Shown here: one piece after another, positions 1 through 12,966 of the stretch | Layout of the letters: every line of letters begins with the position of its first letter | Position numbering within the stretch: position 1 is the first letter of the stretch | NCBI RefSeq assembly: GCF_963082655.1 | Contig: NC_081555.1 | Coordinates: 18,964,696 to 19,028,695 of the forward strand | DNA from: Stomoxys calcitrans | Taxonomy: Eukaryota > Arthropoda > Insecta > Diptera > Muscidae | Reading direction: 5' to 3' | DNA: 64,000 bases | Program-made: the position numbers and the translations under genes | The notes under the pieces: model-generated | Database searches by the model: none | The model's input: only the letters and a program-made list of their open reading frames with translations | Told to the model about the DNA's origin: nothing

Positions 1-17
1 TAGTATGAATAACCTTA

Positions 18-337
18 GAGGCCACCGTAGGGCAGAGGTAAGCATGTTCGCCTATGACGCTAAACGCCTGGGTTCGAATCTCGGCGAGACCATCAGAAAA
101 AACTTTCAGCGGTGGTTTTCCCCTCCTAATGCTGGCAACAACATTTGTGAGGCACTATGCCATGTAAAACTTTTCTCCAAAGAGGTGTCGCACTGCGGCA
201 CGCCGTCCGGACTCGCCTATAAAAAGGAGGCCCTTTATCATTGAGCTTAAATTTGAATCGGACTGCACTCATTGATATGTGAGAAGTATGCCCCTGTTCC
301 TTAGTGGAATGTTCATGGGCAAAATTTGCAATTTGCT
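18..337 (+). mobile_element. tRNA-derived SINE, copy 1
   Basis: The head resembles a tRNA: an A-box-like segment near 28-40 and a B box (GGTTCGAATC) near 71-80. About 250 bp of non-tRNA body follows, ending with a stretch containing GTGGAATGTTCATGGGC. The same unit recurs at 29562, 38241, 47031, 50491 and 63245, so this is a dispersed Pol III-type retroposon and not a tRNA gene. It lies in an intron of Polr3A. Confidence 0.8.
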
Positions 338-727
338 AACTTCGAATAGTGGACTGGCCCGAACACGTCCGAAATTGTACCCATGGCCATGCACCGCTTA
401 CACCTTAGGCACAGCGACTAGTGATACGTTACTCGTAGACCGAACAGAACCAGGTTCAGAGGTTTTCCCGAAGACCATCGTCCCTATCTAGCCGATTTAC
501 ATGGAGACTGCATAGAACCTAGTTAGGATATCCTTGTGGCCAACCCCATTTCAGACTATGCCCCGAAATCCTATTACATATTAATTCTCCCTAATTGTAT
601 TCAGATTTCTACACTCAAGTGGGATGGCTTTTAAGTTGCTTGACACATGGACCTTTAGCAATACAAAGTTATGAAATAAATAAATGCTAAGAAATTCTGT
701 CTTCAAATTTCAAAATCTCCCACTTAC
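338..727. other. Polr3A: Polr3A intronic sequence, no recognised content
   Basis: AT-rich sequence downstream (on the minus strand) of the Polr3A donor at 727-726. I see no exon that continues the protein here, so the remaining roughly 400 residues of Polr3A must lie beyond the left edge. Confidence 0.5.
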
Positions 728-1704
<977 letters not shown>

Positions 1705-1959
1705 CTGAAAAGAATCAACATTTAGAGAGGTTTAAAAGCGAGCTGGAAAAAGATGTCTGAGGAAGTCTAACCAGACATACATAAATGAGATGATCATGGG
1801 TTTAAAACGAATATTGCTTTTTGTATATCTACAATGTCAACTCATACGTTTCTCGCTATGCTCAGACAGGCTCTAGCCTTTGATACAATAAGCTCATGAT
1901 CGGAATTGTAGGTCTATGCTGGATGGATGCCTTCCATTCATAAGGTATTCCCTATATTG

Positions 1960-2380
1960 TACTCACAAAATCCTTAGAGTTGTTCCCCTTTCCACACCCC
2001 TTAGCTGGTTCAATTGAAGTATTATGTCCTCACCTAAATGTGGGGGCCTGCCTGCAGCGAAAGTCGGGGAATGACATAGGAAATGCTTCATTGTCCCATC
2101 ATCTTCCCTACATAATCTATATATGCTATCGCTTGCCGCACCTATTCTGTATAAGTGCGCCCGAAATCCATACTGTCTCCCTCTAACTTTCTTTCAGCAT
2201 TAGCCTCGTCTTCTCACCATCCGCATATCTACATAAAATTTTCGTCATCTTACGGACCGTTTCGTCCTCCACGCCCTTAAATTGTACTGCGTAGCCCCGC
2301 AAGGCCTCAGCTTTCGAGGCCAAATCGTCTGCCCTTTTATTCCCCCTTACTCTGCTATGGCTCGGCACCAAACGGTGTGG
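1960..2380 (-). mobile_element. LINE relic: RNase H tail and C-terminus
   Basis: The minus-strand translation near 2371-2183 reads PSHSRVRGNKRADDLASKAE, the C-terminal signature of the RNase H domain carried by I/R1/jockey-type non-LTR retrotransposons. Downstream codons (2180-1960) are broken by stops. It is a dead fragment inside Polr3A intron 4. Confidence 0.65.
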
Positions 2381-2399
2381 ATCGCGCCATTCTCGGAGG

Positions 2400-3010
2400 A
2401 GGCATTAATCAATCTCATGGCAGCCGGTTGTAAGCACCGACAAGGGGGGCCACCTCAGTGTACGTGTTCCTCCTTTTTTCGTCATGGGAAAGGCACATCC
2501 CGGAGTGCCTTCTCCGCATGCTTCTGGTCCGTGCCGGAATTGAAAAGAACCCCCCGTCGTCTTAGCCTTGGAATTGAAAATAACCCCACACCCTGGTTCT
2601 GCTCGATTTGCCAGAACCGCCTCCATCATCGGTAGGTGTCGGTGATTTGTAACCGCTGCATGGAGTGGGTACATTTCCGAGCTTGCTCTTGCCTTTCGCC
2701 ACTATGGGAGTATAGTCACACTGAATATGTTCCAGGGTGCTGTGCGACCATGGACAGCAATGGGTCACAAGCGTCGTTGTCGTAGGCTTCGGAATTAAAA
2801 AGAACCCCGGATCTTGGTTCTGTTCGGTTTGTCAGAATCGCCTCCATCATCGGTCGGTGTCGTTGCTTTGTAACCAGTGCATGGAGTGGATACATTTCCG
2901 AGCTTGCTATGGCGGACCATCCCTTACCCTAATTTTCAAAAACGTTAGATCCTTATACCAGCTGATCGAATACCCCAAGTGCGGCCCAATTTTCCGACGC
3001 AGGTAGTGTT
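2400..3010 (+). mobile_element. LINE relic: duplicated PHD-like zinc-finger segment
   Basis: Two tandem copies (about 2570-2700 and 2793-2920) encode WFCS(V/I)CQNRLHHR, then CNQCMEWIHFRAC: a Cys4-His-Cys3 pattern seen at the N-terminus of some insect non-LTR ORFs. Stops and frameshifts interrupt both. The copies are about 225 bp apart, a local duplication within a relic. Confidence 0.6.
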
Positions 3011-3029
3011 ACTCGTAGACGAACGTAAT

Positions 3030-3670
3030 GGGATTCGTTGTATGGACCCCACTAAACGCAGAATCAGTGAGCTGAATCTGGAAATAAACTACCCCGAACA
3101 TAAGCGGAATTTTTGGATGGAACACTTGCAGCAATGAATCTTAGGTACCGGTTTAGGCAAGCTGTGGTTTACTGTCAAGTCGCTCTCAAACCCCGGTAGA
3201 CGGGTTGACAGGACCTCAGTCACTTTCGACGACGTAACTGTGACTGGTCTGAAGAGATGCGCCAGGTTGTTCAACCGTCAATTTATTGTGCATCCTGAGA
3301 GTGGCAGGGCTAGGAGGAGAGCCATTTATCGTAGCCGATGTACAGCCGAGGAGATGCAGCAGCTGGCCAGACATTTCTATTGCATCCCATTATCTCCTGG
3401 CAAGCCATCATTTCTATGGGATCAGACCACCTCCCCATACGCCCACCATCGACCGACCACCCGGTTTCACAACCTCTGAGCGCCGGACGTTTATCAATCA
3501 GAAGAAGCCCTCGAATGTGCATGTTGCCGAGAGGAAATTCTCAGACATCACTAACGTAGCAGCTGCTCGCTTTATACCAGCCGGTCGAATACCCCAAGTA
3601 TGGCTCAATTTTCCGGCACAGGCAGTGGCACAAAAAATGTCAAAAGGGGCCCTGCAGCCTCGGGATTGAG
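3030..3670 (+). mobile_element. LINE relic: endonuclease C-terminus and linker
   Basis: Reading across frames, GSDHLPI at about 3416-3436 is the closing motif of an AP-like LINE endonuclease. It is followed by TTSERRTFINQKK and AAARFIPAGRI, the linker before the reverse transcriptase. Several frameshifts are present. It probably belongs to the same family as the zinc-finger pieces just upstream. Confidence 0.6.
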
Positions 3671-3769
3671 TTTTATGACTATTTTTTACCATACTCGTAT
3701 TCTACGCAAAATTTTCTTTAATTTTCTTTAATGTTCCGTACACTTTCTTTAATCTGAGTACCATATTGC

Positions 3770-4070
3770 CTATGTTCCGTACACTTTCACTTGATGAAAA
3801 GGAAGGCCCGTAATAGGGCCCTCGGGGGCCGATCCCCAAAAACAGTAATCACATTCGTGTTCTTGGGGGGTGTGTAAAAAAAATTTAATTTTTTTTTTGC
3901 CATACACCCTGCCATGCCTTCGGAGGCATGCTGTGTATATAGCGGTCAGATGGGACGCCAGGTAGTCCGCCTCTCTCTGCAGTAACGCCGAACATATTTC
4001 ATCAGGTCCTGGTAAATTAAATGGTTGAAAGTTTCTCAAGGCATACCTAACCATAAATTCCGATCGATCT
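3770..4070 (-). mobile_element. LINE relic: reverse transcriptase N-terminus, opposite strand
   Basis: The minus-strand peptide ALRNFQPFNLPGPDEICSAL, then LLQREADYLASHLTAIYTAC, matches the start of a LINE reverse transcriptase (the usual 'SPGPDGI' block). It faces the endonuclease piece at 3030-3670, so the relic has been inverted or two copies collided. Confidence 0.6.
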
Positions 4071-4206
4071 AATTACTCCCGAATTCCGGTGGCTCGGTGT
4101 GTCCCCTTGTATCGCGTGAAAAATTCGTTTTCATCAGAAGCCTATATGTCCTCTATTGTCCTTGGTCTTACTCTCATGTCTACTAACGTTTGTTTCAATG
4201 CAGCAT

Positions 4207-5389
4207 ATAAAGGGTGATTTTTTTAGAGCTATAGGAAAGTTAAAAAAAGAACACACGCATAAAATTCAGAAAAATGCATGAAATCTTCCATCGGTCCATA
4301 TAATTTAATGTTTGATGATTATTTCATGCAAATGTTAACCATGACTGCGGCACAAATGGTCCAACCGCTTAGTCCAATTTAAGCATTTTCTTTCCGACAT
4401 TCCGGCCTGTATCTCACAAAAAATGCTGCAATGTTGTTTTCCAATGCGTCAATTGAAGCGGGATTGTCTGCATAGAGAGCTTTAGAGGCGTTAAATCGCA
4501 CGATCTAGACGGCTAATTGACCGGTCCCGAACCTGAAGTTCATTGTAACGCGTGCTGTGTGGCATGTGACACCGTCTTGTTGAAACCACATGTCATGCAA
4601 GTCAAGCTCTTGCATTTTGGGCAAAAAAAAAAAAAAAAGTTGGATATCATCTCATGATAGCGCTCAGCATTCACAGTTACATTAATATTTTGAAGAAGTA
4701 CGGTCCAATGATGCCACCAGAGCATAAACCGCACCAAACTGTTACTTTTTCTGGAAACATTGGTAGCTCTTGCAATGCTTGCATTTTTGCAAAAAAAGTT
4801 GGATATCATCTCACGATAGCGCTCACCATTCGCATCCTCTTTGAAGAAGTACGTTCCAATGATGCCACCAGAACATGAACCTTACTAAACTGTGACTTAT
4901 TCTGGATGCATTGCATAATTTAATGTTTGATGATTATTTCATGCAAATGTTAACCATGACTGCGCCTCAAATTTCCATTCACAGTAACATTACGATTCGC
5001 ATCCTCTTTGAAGAAGTACGTTCCAATGATGCCACCAGAACATGAACCTTACTAAACTGTGACTTATTCTGGATGCATTGATAGCACTTGCAATGCTTCT
5101 GGCTGATCTTCACTCCAATATCGACAATTCTGCTTATTAACGTACCCATTGAGTCAAAAATGAGCTTCGTCGCTGAACAGAAGAAGCGCGAGATGAACTT
5201 TCTTAACAGAGCACGCATTTTGATGATAAAATTCAATAATTTGCAAGCGTTGTTCGTTTGTAAGACGATTCATGGTTAAATTATAGACCAAACCGAAGAT
5301 GTTTGACAGTGAAACAAAACACAAAACATGCGTGAGCTGTTTAAACCAGTGTTGCCAAAAAGATAATAGCTAAAACATGACCCTTTATT
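4207..5389 (-). mobile_element. Tc1/mariner-superfamily relic with internal duplication
   Basis: The ends are imperfect inverted repeats beginning TAAAGGGTSAT, next to TA. Minus-strand fragments read MWFQQDGVTCHTAR (via a frameshift), NVTVNAERYHEMISNFF and PASIDALENNIAAF, typical of a widespread insect mariner-like transposase. Frameshifts and stops abound. Segments around 4800-4910 and 4975-5085 are near-identical direct repeats, so the relic was internally duplicated after insertion. The transposase is non-functional. Confidence 0.7.
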
Positions 5390-5521
5390 AATGAAAACAA
5401 TATTTTCCTAGAACGGGTGACATAAAGTTTTTATTTAAAAACAAATTCAGATTAACGCATGGTAAAAATCATAAAACACACAACTGAACACAAGATACAC
5501 CGTATTAAGAAGAAATTGGGT

Positions 5522-5899
5522 TTATATTTGGGCATCAGCAGCACCAATCACTAACTGAACGATGCAATCACCACGTTTCACTTCGAAGTCTTGCTCAGAG
5601 TGATTGAAGAGCATAACTTCAAGATTATCACGGAAATCAGCATTTACGACGACATCCTGACCAACAGTAATGCCATTATTAAGAGCAGAAAACCGTGAAA
5701 AAATATGTCCACAAAAACCTCTAGGCATTTGAACTTGCAGATCGGTCCTCATCATAGCAGAGCCACGAGCTGGAACCATCAAATCATAGGCACTACTTAA
5801 GTCATATCCGGCCGCATTCTCCCTGGCACGAACTGGTTCCAAGGCATGATCGGTTAGCTTACTCCAACGCAGAATTAGTCCGCCGTTTTCCATTTCCAT
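5522..5899 (-). CDS. Intronless dUTPase-like protein, catalytic motifs decayed
   Basis: A 125-codon ORF, read from the first ATG at 5899 (an upstream GTG is less likely). It aligns over most of the trimeric dUTPase fold: motif I AGYDLSSAYD (about residues 30-39), then PARGSAMMRTDLQVQMPRG, a motif III region VVVNADFRDN, LFNHS, and motif IV GDCIVQLV. The usual family hydrolyses dUTP to dUMP. Here the motif III catalytic Asp is Asn, the base-stacking Tyr is Phe, the motif II Arg-Ser-Gly is altered, motif IV Arg is Cys, and the Gly-rich C-terminal motif V is absent because the frame stops just after motif IV. I infer a retrocopy or diverged paralogue in Polr3A intron 4, same strand as the host gene, probably without dUTPase activity. 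The frame is nevertheless open throughout. It could be a young pseudogene or a non-catalytic protein. Confidence 0.6.
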   Translation of the reverse strand: MEMENGGLILRWSKLTDHALEPVRARENAAGYDLSSAYDLMVPARGSAMMRTDLQVQMPRGFCGHIFSRFSALNNGITVGQDVVVNADFRDNLEVMLFNHSEQDFEVKRGDCIVQLVIGAADAQI

Positions 5900-5905
5900 T
5901 CCCAC

Positions 5906-6440
5906 CTTTACTTATGCTCTCCAACGACTGAGGAGATCGATTGATTAATCTGGAACAACACTATGTCTTTCTAACATTTGCAAGGGGCATTCCCAAAGAC
6001 GGAAAGAGGGTAGCCCATTATAAATGTTTACATTGGCAATTTTTGAGGCTCTTTGTTGCATGAATCAATAAATAATTAAATGGATGAATAAGCATATGGC
6101 TGCAAGTGCAGGCATTGGTACCTTCAAACGATACATTTCAAAATAATTGGCAGAATGCCATCCATGCAACTTCCATTGTTGCAAAACGTAAGTAAAATAC
6201 ATAAAATACAGCTGGAAATGCGGCAGCGGTCAGTCACCGAGAGTCTCAGGTGACTGCCAAGGAGTCAGGTGGCACTGGCTCTTAATTAAATACTGAGTGG
6301 CAATGATACTCGAAATGACAAGGCGAGTTATTGGTGCCGTCAATGGGCAACATCAGCGTCTGTTCCCAGGTTAGGAGCGGCTGGAGACGAGCGTCGGATC
6401 TTGGAGCAAGCGGCCACAAGGAGGGATATATGGACAATCC
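5906..6440. repeat. Unclassified sequence with a repeat shared with 37670-37860
   Basis: 6215-6420 resembles 37670-37860 (shared words GAGAGTCTCAG and ATGACAAGGCG). The 37-kb copy leads into a (CAA)n tail, suggesting a LINE 3' end. The rest (5906-6214) is not recognised. Confidence 0.4.
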
Positions 6441-7835
6441 CATAAAACTCATGGGGTTGGGACGCTGGGCCAGCAACCCGCCCCCGGAAAACTATGAGAA
6501 CTACTATGAGAAACAAAGGAATAGTAAAAACGCAAATGAAAAGCCTAACATAAGTCACTGTTTCAAATTTCAGCGAAATCAGCTTATAAATGTGCATTTT
6601 ATGTGGCCAAGACTTTAAATCGAGAGATCGGTCTACATGGCAGCTATATCCAAATCTGAACCGATCTGGGCCAAATCGAAGAGGGCTGTCGAAGGGCCTA
6701 ACACAACTCCCTGTTCCAAATTTCGGCAAAATCGGACAATAAATGCGCCTTTTATGGGTCTAAAACCTTAAATCGAGAGATCGGTCTATATGGCAGCTAT
6801 ATCCAAATCTAAACCGATCTGGGCCAAATCGAAGAAGGGTTTCGAAGAACTTAACACAATTCACTGTCCCAAATTTTGGCGATATCGGACCATAAATGCG
6901 CATTTTATGGGCCCAAGACCCTAAATCAAGGCATCGGTCTATATGGCAGCTATATCCAAATCTGAACCGATCTGGACCAAATTGAAGAGGGCTGTCGAAG
7001 GGCCTAACACTACTCCCTGTCCCAAATTTCGGCGAAATCGGACAATAAACGCGCCTCTTATGGGTCTAAAACCTTTAATCGAGAGATCGGTCTATATGGC
7101 AGCTATATCCAAATCTGAACCAATCTATGCCATATAGCAGAAAGATGTCGAGGGGCCTAACACAACTAACTGTTCCAAATTTTGGCGACATCGGATAATA
7201 AATGCGTCTTTTATGGGCCCTAAACCTTAAATCGAGAGATCGGTCTATATGACAGCTATATCCAAATCTGGACCGATCAAGGCCAAATGGCAAAAAGATG
7301 TCAAGGGGCCTAACACAACTCACTTTCACAAGTTTTGGCAAAATCTGGCAATAAATGCGCCTTTTATGGGCCCAAGACGTTAAATCGAGCGATGGGTCCA
7401 TATGGCAACTATATCTAAATCTGAACCGATCTGGGCCAAATTGAAGTGGGATATAGAAAGGACTAATTTTCCAAATTTCAGCAAATTTCAGCAAAATCGT
7501 ATAATAAATGTATCTTTATGGGCCTAAGACCCTAAATCGGCGGATCGGTCTATACGGGGGCTATATCAAGATATAGTCCAATATAGCCCATCTTCTAACT
7601 TAACCTGCTTATAGCCTTAAAAAAACGAATCTGTGCAAAGTTTCAGCTCAATATCTGTATTTTAAAGACTGTAGCGTGATTTCAACAGACAGACGGATGG
7701 ACAGGGCTAGATTGTCTTAGATTTTTACGCTGATCTAGAATATATATACTTTATAGGGTCGGAAATGGATATTTCCATGTGTTGCAAACGGAATGACAAA
7801 ATGAATATACCCCCATCATTCGGTGGTGGGTATTA
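6441..7835 (-). mobile_element. Mini-me/DINE-1-like element with about seven ~153-bp internal repeats
   Basis: Internal units at about 6618, 6770, 6925, 7078, 7231, 7382 and 7535 each contain AGATCGGTCTATATGGCAGC. The right end carries the reversed (GTCY)n/(TA)n core (CAGACAGACGGATGG, then ATATATATACTTTATAGGG) and ends CGGTGGTGGGTATT. It is non-coding, and its left boundary is uncertain. The RTE relic begins immediately after it. Confidence 0.7.
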
Positions 7836-10433
7836 AATGGGCCATGATATGCGGATCTGCACCTGGAATGTCAGCACTCTCTATAGAGAAGGTGCATTAT
7901 ACGCGTTGGCGGATATATTAGAGAAGTACCAGGCGATATTACCGCCTTAGAGGAAGTGCGATGGACTGAGAATGGCGTCCCTACAACACCAAACGTTGAC
8001 GAACTATACTATAGCTGCCATAGCACGAGGCATGCATTTGGCTGTGGATTTGTGGTTAGCCGGAGACTGAAACACCTTGTCTGCAGCTTTACTCCGGTGT
8101 ATGAGAGGCTAGCCACAATCCGCATAAAAACCAAATTCTTCAACATCAGCCTTATTTGTGCCCATGCCCCAACGGAAGGCAAGGACGAGCAGAACAAGGA
8201 TATTTTCTACGAGCGCCTAGAGAGAGAATATGACCGCTGTCCCGCCCAGGATATGAAAATCGTTCTGGAAGATTTTATTCCGAAGATACGGAAGGAAGAC
8301 ATATTTGGTCCAACAGTCGGAAAGTTTAGCCTCCACGTGATAACGTCCAGTAATGGGTTGACGCTGATAGATTTCACCGCGGCAAAAAACATTGTAGTTG
8401 AACATTAAAATATTCACAAAGCCTCATGGCTGTCACCCGTTTAACACACGAGGAACCAAATTGATCACGTTGTGATAGATGGAAGAGATTCATCCTGCGT
8501 GTTAGATGTACGATCGATCGGGGGAGCAAATATAGATTCGGTCATTACCTTGTTGCAGCAAAGGTTCGCACCTGTTTGAACATGGCGAGAAAAGTACGAT
8601 CTAACACTGCACGGAAGCTCGACATTGAAAAGTTGCAAACACAACAGATGGCAGCGGCATACTCCACTCGACTGACCCAATTGCTTGATGAAAGCACTCC
8701 TTGTTCCGATGACATAATGGCGCAGTGACCAACCATTGCTCACTCCATGGAAAATGTCGCGAAATCCGTACTTGGTTACCGGAAGCCTCCCCAAGAGTGT
8801 GCGAGTGGTACGACCAAGAGTGTCAAGATGCTACTGAAGCCAAGAATGCGGCATATAGTGCAACCCTGAAGTCAATAGCAATACGCCAGATGAAGGAGAG
8901 GTAACGGGAGGAAAGGAGAGAGGAGAAACGTCTATTCCGCAGAAAGAAAAATACAATGGAAAGGCGTGAGTATGAGTGAATTGAGATGTACTGGAGTCAG
9001 AATGAAGTCCGGAAATTCTACCAAAGAACTAAACATCAAATCGATGGCTTTGGTGCAGGCACATCCTTCTGCAGAGATAAAAAAGGAAATCTGGTAACTG
9101 ACACAGATAGCATGATGAGGATTAGGAAAAAACATTTTACCCAACTGCTAGTGACCGACGTTGGCGGCGAAGAGGATACCGAAGAACCGGTCAATGATGA
9201 TGGTATATAATGTTGACCTCCTAGTCAGAATGAGGCCCAAGTAGCAGTGACCCGATTGAAGAACAACAAGGCAGCAGGAGGCGACGGGTTACCTGCTGAA
9301 TTACCTAAGACCGGAGGCTACACGATAAGGCGTATGCATCAGCTTATCTAAGTAATCTAGCTAAAAGAACGCATACCCGATGATTGGAATTTAAGTATAC
9401 TATGTCCCGTACACAAGAAAGGAGACAAGACGGAATGTGCCAACTACAGAGGAATAAGTCTGCCCCCCATCGCAGACAAGATACTCTCGAGCGTACTCTG
9501 TGAAAGATTAAAACCTAAAGTCAAGGAGATAATTGGGCGCTATCAATGCGGCTTTAGACCTGGTAAATCCACACTGGATCAGAGATGTGCCAAATCCTGG
9601 AAAAGATCCGAGAAGGACAAATCAACACATACCATCTCTTTGTTGACTACAAAGCCGCTTTCGATACCCCTTTACGTTTAAAAGTATTTCAATCCATGTC
9701 TGACTCTGGTATCCCTGCAAAATTAATAAGACTCTGCAGGGTGACACTTGCTGATACGCGTTCCTCAGTAAGAATAGGAAAGAATCTCTCCGAACCATTT
9801 AACACTAAACGAGGTTTCAGACAAGGAGACAGCCTATCGTGTGAGCTCTTTAATATCCTGCTAGAGAAGATTATACGAGATGCATATGTGAACAGATATG
9901 GAACACCAATCACAAGAGAACACATGCTACTCGCCTATGCCGGCGACTTCGACATCATAGGTCGTTCACCGGTAGTATTAACTGCAGCATTTGAAAGAAT
10001 CGAAAAAGAGTGAGGGAAAATGGTTCTGGCAGTAAATGAAGATAAGACGAAATGGATGGTTTTAACTCCCAAAACGGCTTGTACAACCGAGCAGATAAAA
10101 AAATGGAGAAAGTTGGGAACCACAACTTTGAGATAGTCCGCAACTTTTTCTACCTCGGCACCGCCATAACCGAAACGAATGACACCAGTTTTGAGATGAA
10201 GCGGAGAATAATACTGGCAAACAGATGCTACTTTGGACGAAGTAAGCAGTTTAGAAACAAGGCCACCTCTCGACAGACGAAAATTACTCTATACAAGACA
10301 CTGATTCTACCCGTGTTGTTACATGGTTCTGAGGCATGGGTACTTGTGAAAGAAGATGAGGCAGTGCTTGAAGTATTTGAGAGAAAGATTCTTCGTAAAA
10401 TATATAGAGCAGTTTGCGTTAATCGAGAATATA
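7836..10433 (+). mobile_element. RTE-clade non-LTR retrotransposon relic (endonuclease + RT)
   Basis: The endonuclease begins at 7849 with MRICTWNVSTLYREGAL, is frameshifted at about 7948, and continues through FGCGFVVSRRL and ICAHAPTEGKDEQNKD to STRNQIDH(V)VIDG near 8450-8490. The RT region has ILEKIREGQINTYHLFVDYK, then DTKR-like GFRQGDSLSCELFN. Near 9937 it reads AYAGD, where active elements have YADD. Stops and frameshifts break it into many ORFs. The 3' part ends at about 10433, where the end of a mini-me element truncates it within FERKILRKIYRAVCVNREYR. Genome annotations often mislabel this family as craniofacial development protein 2-like. A second partial copy lies at 41236-42512. 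Confidence 0.85.
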
Positions 10434-11545
10434 GGGGCCGGGCCGGATCTTATATACCCTCCACCATGGCTAGCATTTGTCGAGTTCTTTGCGCGGTATC
10501 TCTTTTTAACCAAACAAAGAATAATGAATAAGAACTGTAATGATATGGAGCTATATCAAGTTATAGTCCGATACGGACCATAAATGAATTGAATGCTGAT
10601 GAACATTGTAGAAGTCATTGTGTAATATGTCAGCACATTCGGATAAGAATTGGGCCTTGTAGGGGCTCAAGTAGCAAAATCGGGAGATCGGTTTATTTGG
10701 GAGCTGTATCAAGTAATATTGGGTTGCCCAAAAAGTAATTGCGGAATTTTTAAAAGAAAGTAAATGCATTTTTAATAAAACTTAGAATGAACTTTAATCA
10801 AATATACTTTTTTTCTAAAGCAAGCTAAAAGTAACAGCTGATAACTGACAGAAGAAAGAATGCAATTACAAAGTCACAAGGTGTGAAAAAATTTGTCAAC
10901 GCCGACTATATGAAAAATCCGCAATTACTTTTTGGCTAACCCAATAGATCGATTCAGACCATATTGGACACGTATGTTGAAGGTCATGAGAGAAGTAGTT
11001 GTACAAAAGTTCTGCCATATCGGATGAGAATTGCACCCTCTAGAGGCTCACGAAGTCAAGATCCAGGATCGGTTTATATGGCAGCTATACCAGGTTATGA
11101 ACCGATTTGAACCATACTTAGCACTGTTGTTGAAAACTATTTATATCAGGTTATAAACCAATTTTAAGCATACTTAGCACAGTTGTTGAAAGTGATACCA
11201 ACACACCACGTGCAAAATTTCAGTTAAATCGGAAGAAAATTGCGCCCTCTAGAGGCTCAAGAAGTCAAGACCCCAAATAGGTTTATATGACAGCTATATC
11301 AAAACATGGACCAATTTGGCCCATTTACAAACCCAAGTATTTGTGCAAAATTTCAAGCGCCTAGCTTAACTTCTTCGAAAGTTAGCATGTTTTCGACAGA
11401 CAGTTTCGGGCGGACGAACATGGATAGATCGACTTTAAATGTCATAACGATCAAAAATATACTTTATGGGGTCTTAGACGCATATTTCGAGGTGTTGCAA
11501 ACTGAATGACGAAATTAGTCTACCCCCATCCTATCGTGGAGGCTA
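10434..11545 (-). mobile_element. Mini-me/DINE-1-like element, interrupted by a MITE
   Basis: It starts with the GC-rich palindromic end (GGGCCGGGCCGGATCTTATA) and carries internal ATATGGCAGCTATA units. It ends with the reversed (GTCY)n/(TA)n core and ACCCCCATCCTATCGTGG. A TA-flanked MITE is inserted at 10719-10944. Confidence 0.75.
10719..10944 (+). mobile_element. Mariner-type MITE, copy 1
   Basis: A 226-bp non-coding element with near-perfect terminal inverted repeats TTGGGTTGCCCAAAAAGTAA, continuing into TTGCGG, flanked by a TA duplication (10717-10718 and 10945-10946). Related copies lie at 46187, 53990, 54894 and 57040. Confidence 0.85.
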
Positions 11546-11652
11546 TAGAAATAACGGAGTTGTCACTATAATATATCATACAGATTGTCAAAAAGGCCCA
11601 ACTCGCCTCTCAGGTCTTGCTGAAACTTTCTGGCAACTCTAAGCTTTTCTTT

Positions 11653-12966
11653 TTATACCCACCACCGTAGGATGGGGGAATATTCATTTTGTCATTCCGT
11701 TTGCAATACATCGAAATATCCATTTACGACCCTATAAGGTATATATATTCTTGATCAGCGTAAAAATCTAAGACGATCTAGCCATGTCCGTCCGTCTGTC
11801 TGTTGAAATCACGCTACAGTCTTTAAAAATAGAGATATTAAGTTAAAATTTTGCACAGATTCTTTTTTTTTTTTTTGTCCATAAGCAGGTTAAGTTCGAA
11901 GAAGGGCTATATCGGACTATATGTTGGTATAGCCTCCATATAGACCGATCTGCCGATTTAGGGTCTTAGGCCCATAAAAGCCACATTTATTATCCGATTT
12001 TGCTGAAATTTGGCACAGTCAGTTGCGTTAGGCCCTTCGACATTTTTCTGCAATTTGGCCTCGATCGGTTCAGATTTGGATATAGCTGCCATATAGACCG
12101 ATCTCTCGATTTAAGGTTTTGGGCCCATAAAAGGCGCATTTATTGTCCGATTTTGCCAAATTTGGCACAGTTGCGTTAGGCTCTTCGACATCTTTCTTCA
12201 ATTTGGCCCAGATAGACCGATCTCTCGATTTAAGGGTTTGGGTCCATAAAAGGCGCATTTATTGTCCGATTTCGTCGAAATTTGATGACAGTGAGTTAAG
12301 TTAAGCCCTTCGACATACTTCTGCAATTTGGCCCAGTTCGGTTAAGATTTGAATATAGCTGCCATATAGACCGATCTCACCAATTAGGGTTTTGGGCCCA
12401 TAAAAAGGCGCATTTATTGTCCGATTTCGCCGAAATTTAAGACAGCAAGTTGTGTTATGCCCTTTGTCATACTTCTTCGATCCATGGGCCATTAAAGGCG
12501 CATTTATTGTCCGATTTGACCGAAATCGGAGACAGCAAGTTGTGTTAGGCCAGTCGATATTTTTCTGAAACTTGGTACAAATCGGTCCACATTTGGATAT
12601 GGCTGCTATATACACTGATATCTCGATTTAAAAACTTGGCCCCATAAAGGCACATTTATAATCCGATTTCACTGAAATTGGACACAGTGATTTATGTTAG
12701 GGTGTTCCACATCCATGTCGTATATGGTTCAGATCGGTTTATTTGTAGATATAGCTACTAAATAGACTAATATATTGTTATACACAATTAAACAATGACT
12801 TGTAATTATTAGTATGTGGTCCTAATCGCAACATATTTCGATATAGCTGCTATGAGGCATAAGGTATGCATTTTTCACCGGATTTTGACGAAAGGTGATT
12901 TACATATATACTCGAGGTGGTGAGTATCCAAAGTTCGGCCCGGCCGAACTTAACGCCTTTTTACTT
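11653..12966 (+). mobile_element. Full-length mini-me/DINE-1-like element
   Basis: The left end is TTTATACCCACCACCGTAGG, followed by GTATATATATTCTTGATCAG and GCCATGTCCGTCCGTCTGTC (the TA and GTCY core). Five to six internal units of about 150 bp follow. The right end is the palindrome TTCGGCCCGGCCGAA, then ACTTAACGCC and TTTTTACTTG. Confidence 0.75.

Noticed and set aside
9585..10531. Functional reverse transcriptase gene
   Set aside because: The active-site Asp pair reads AYAGD, and there are frameshifts and truncation by a mini-me element.
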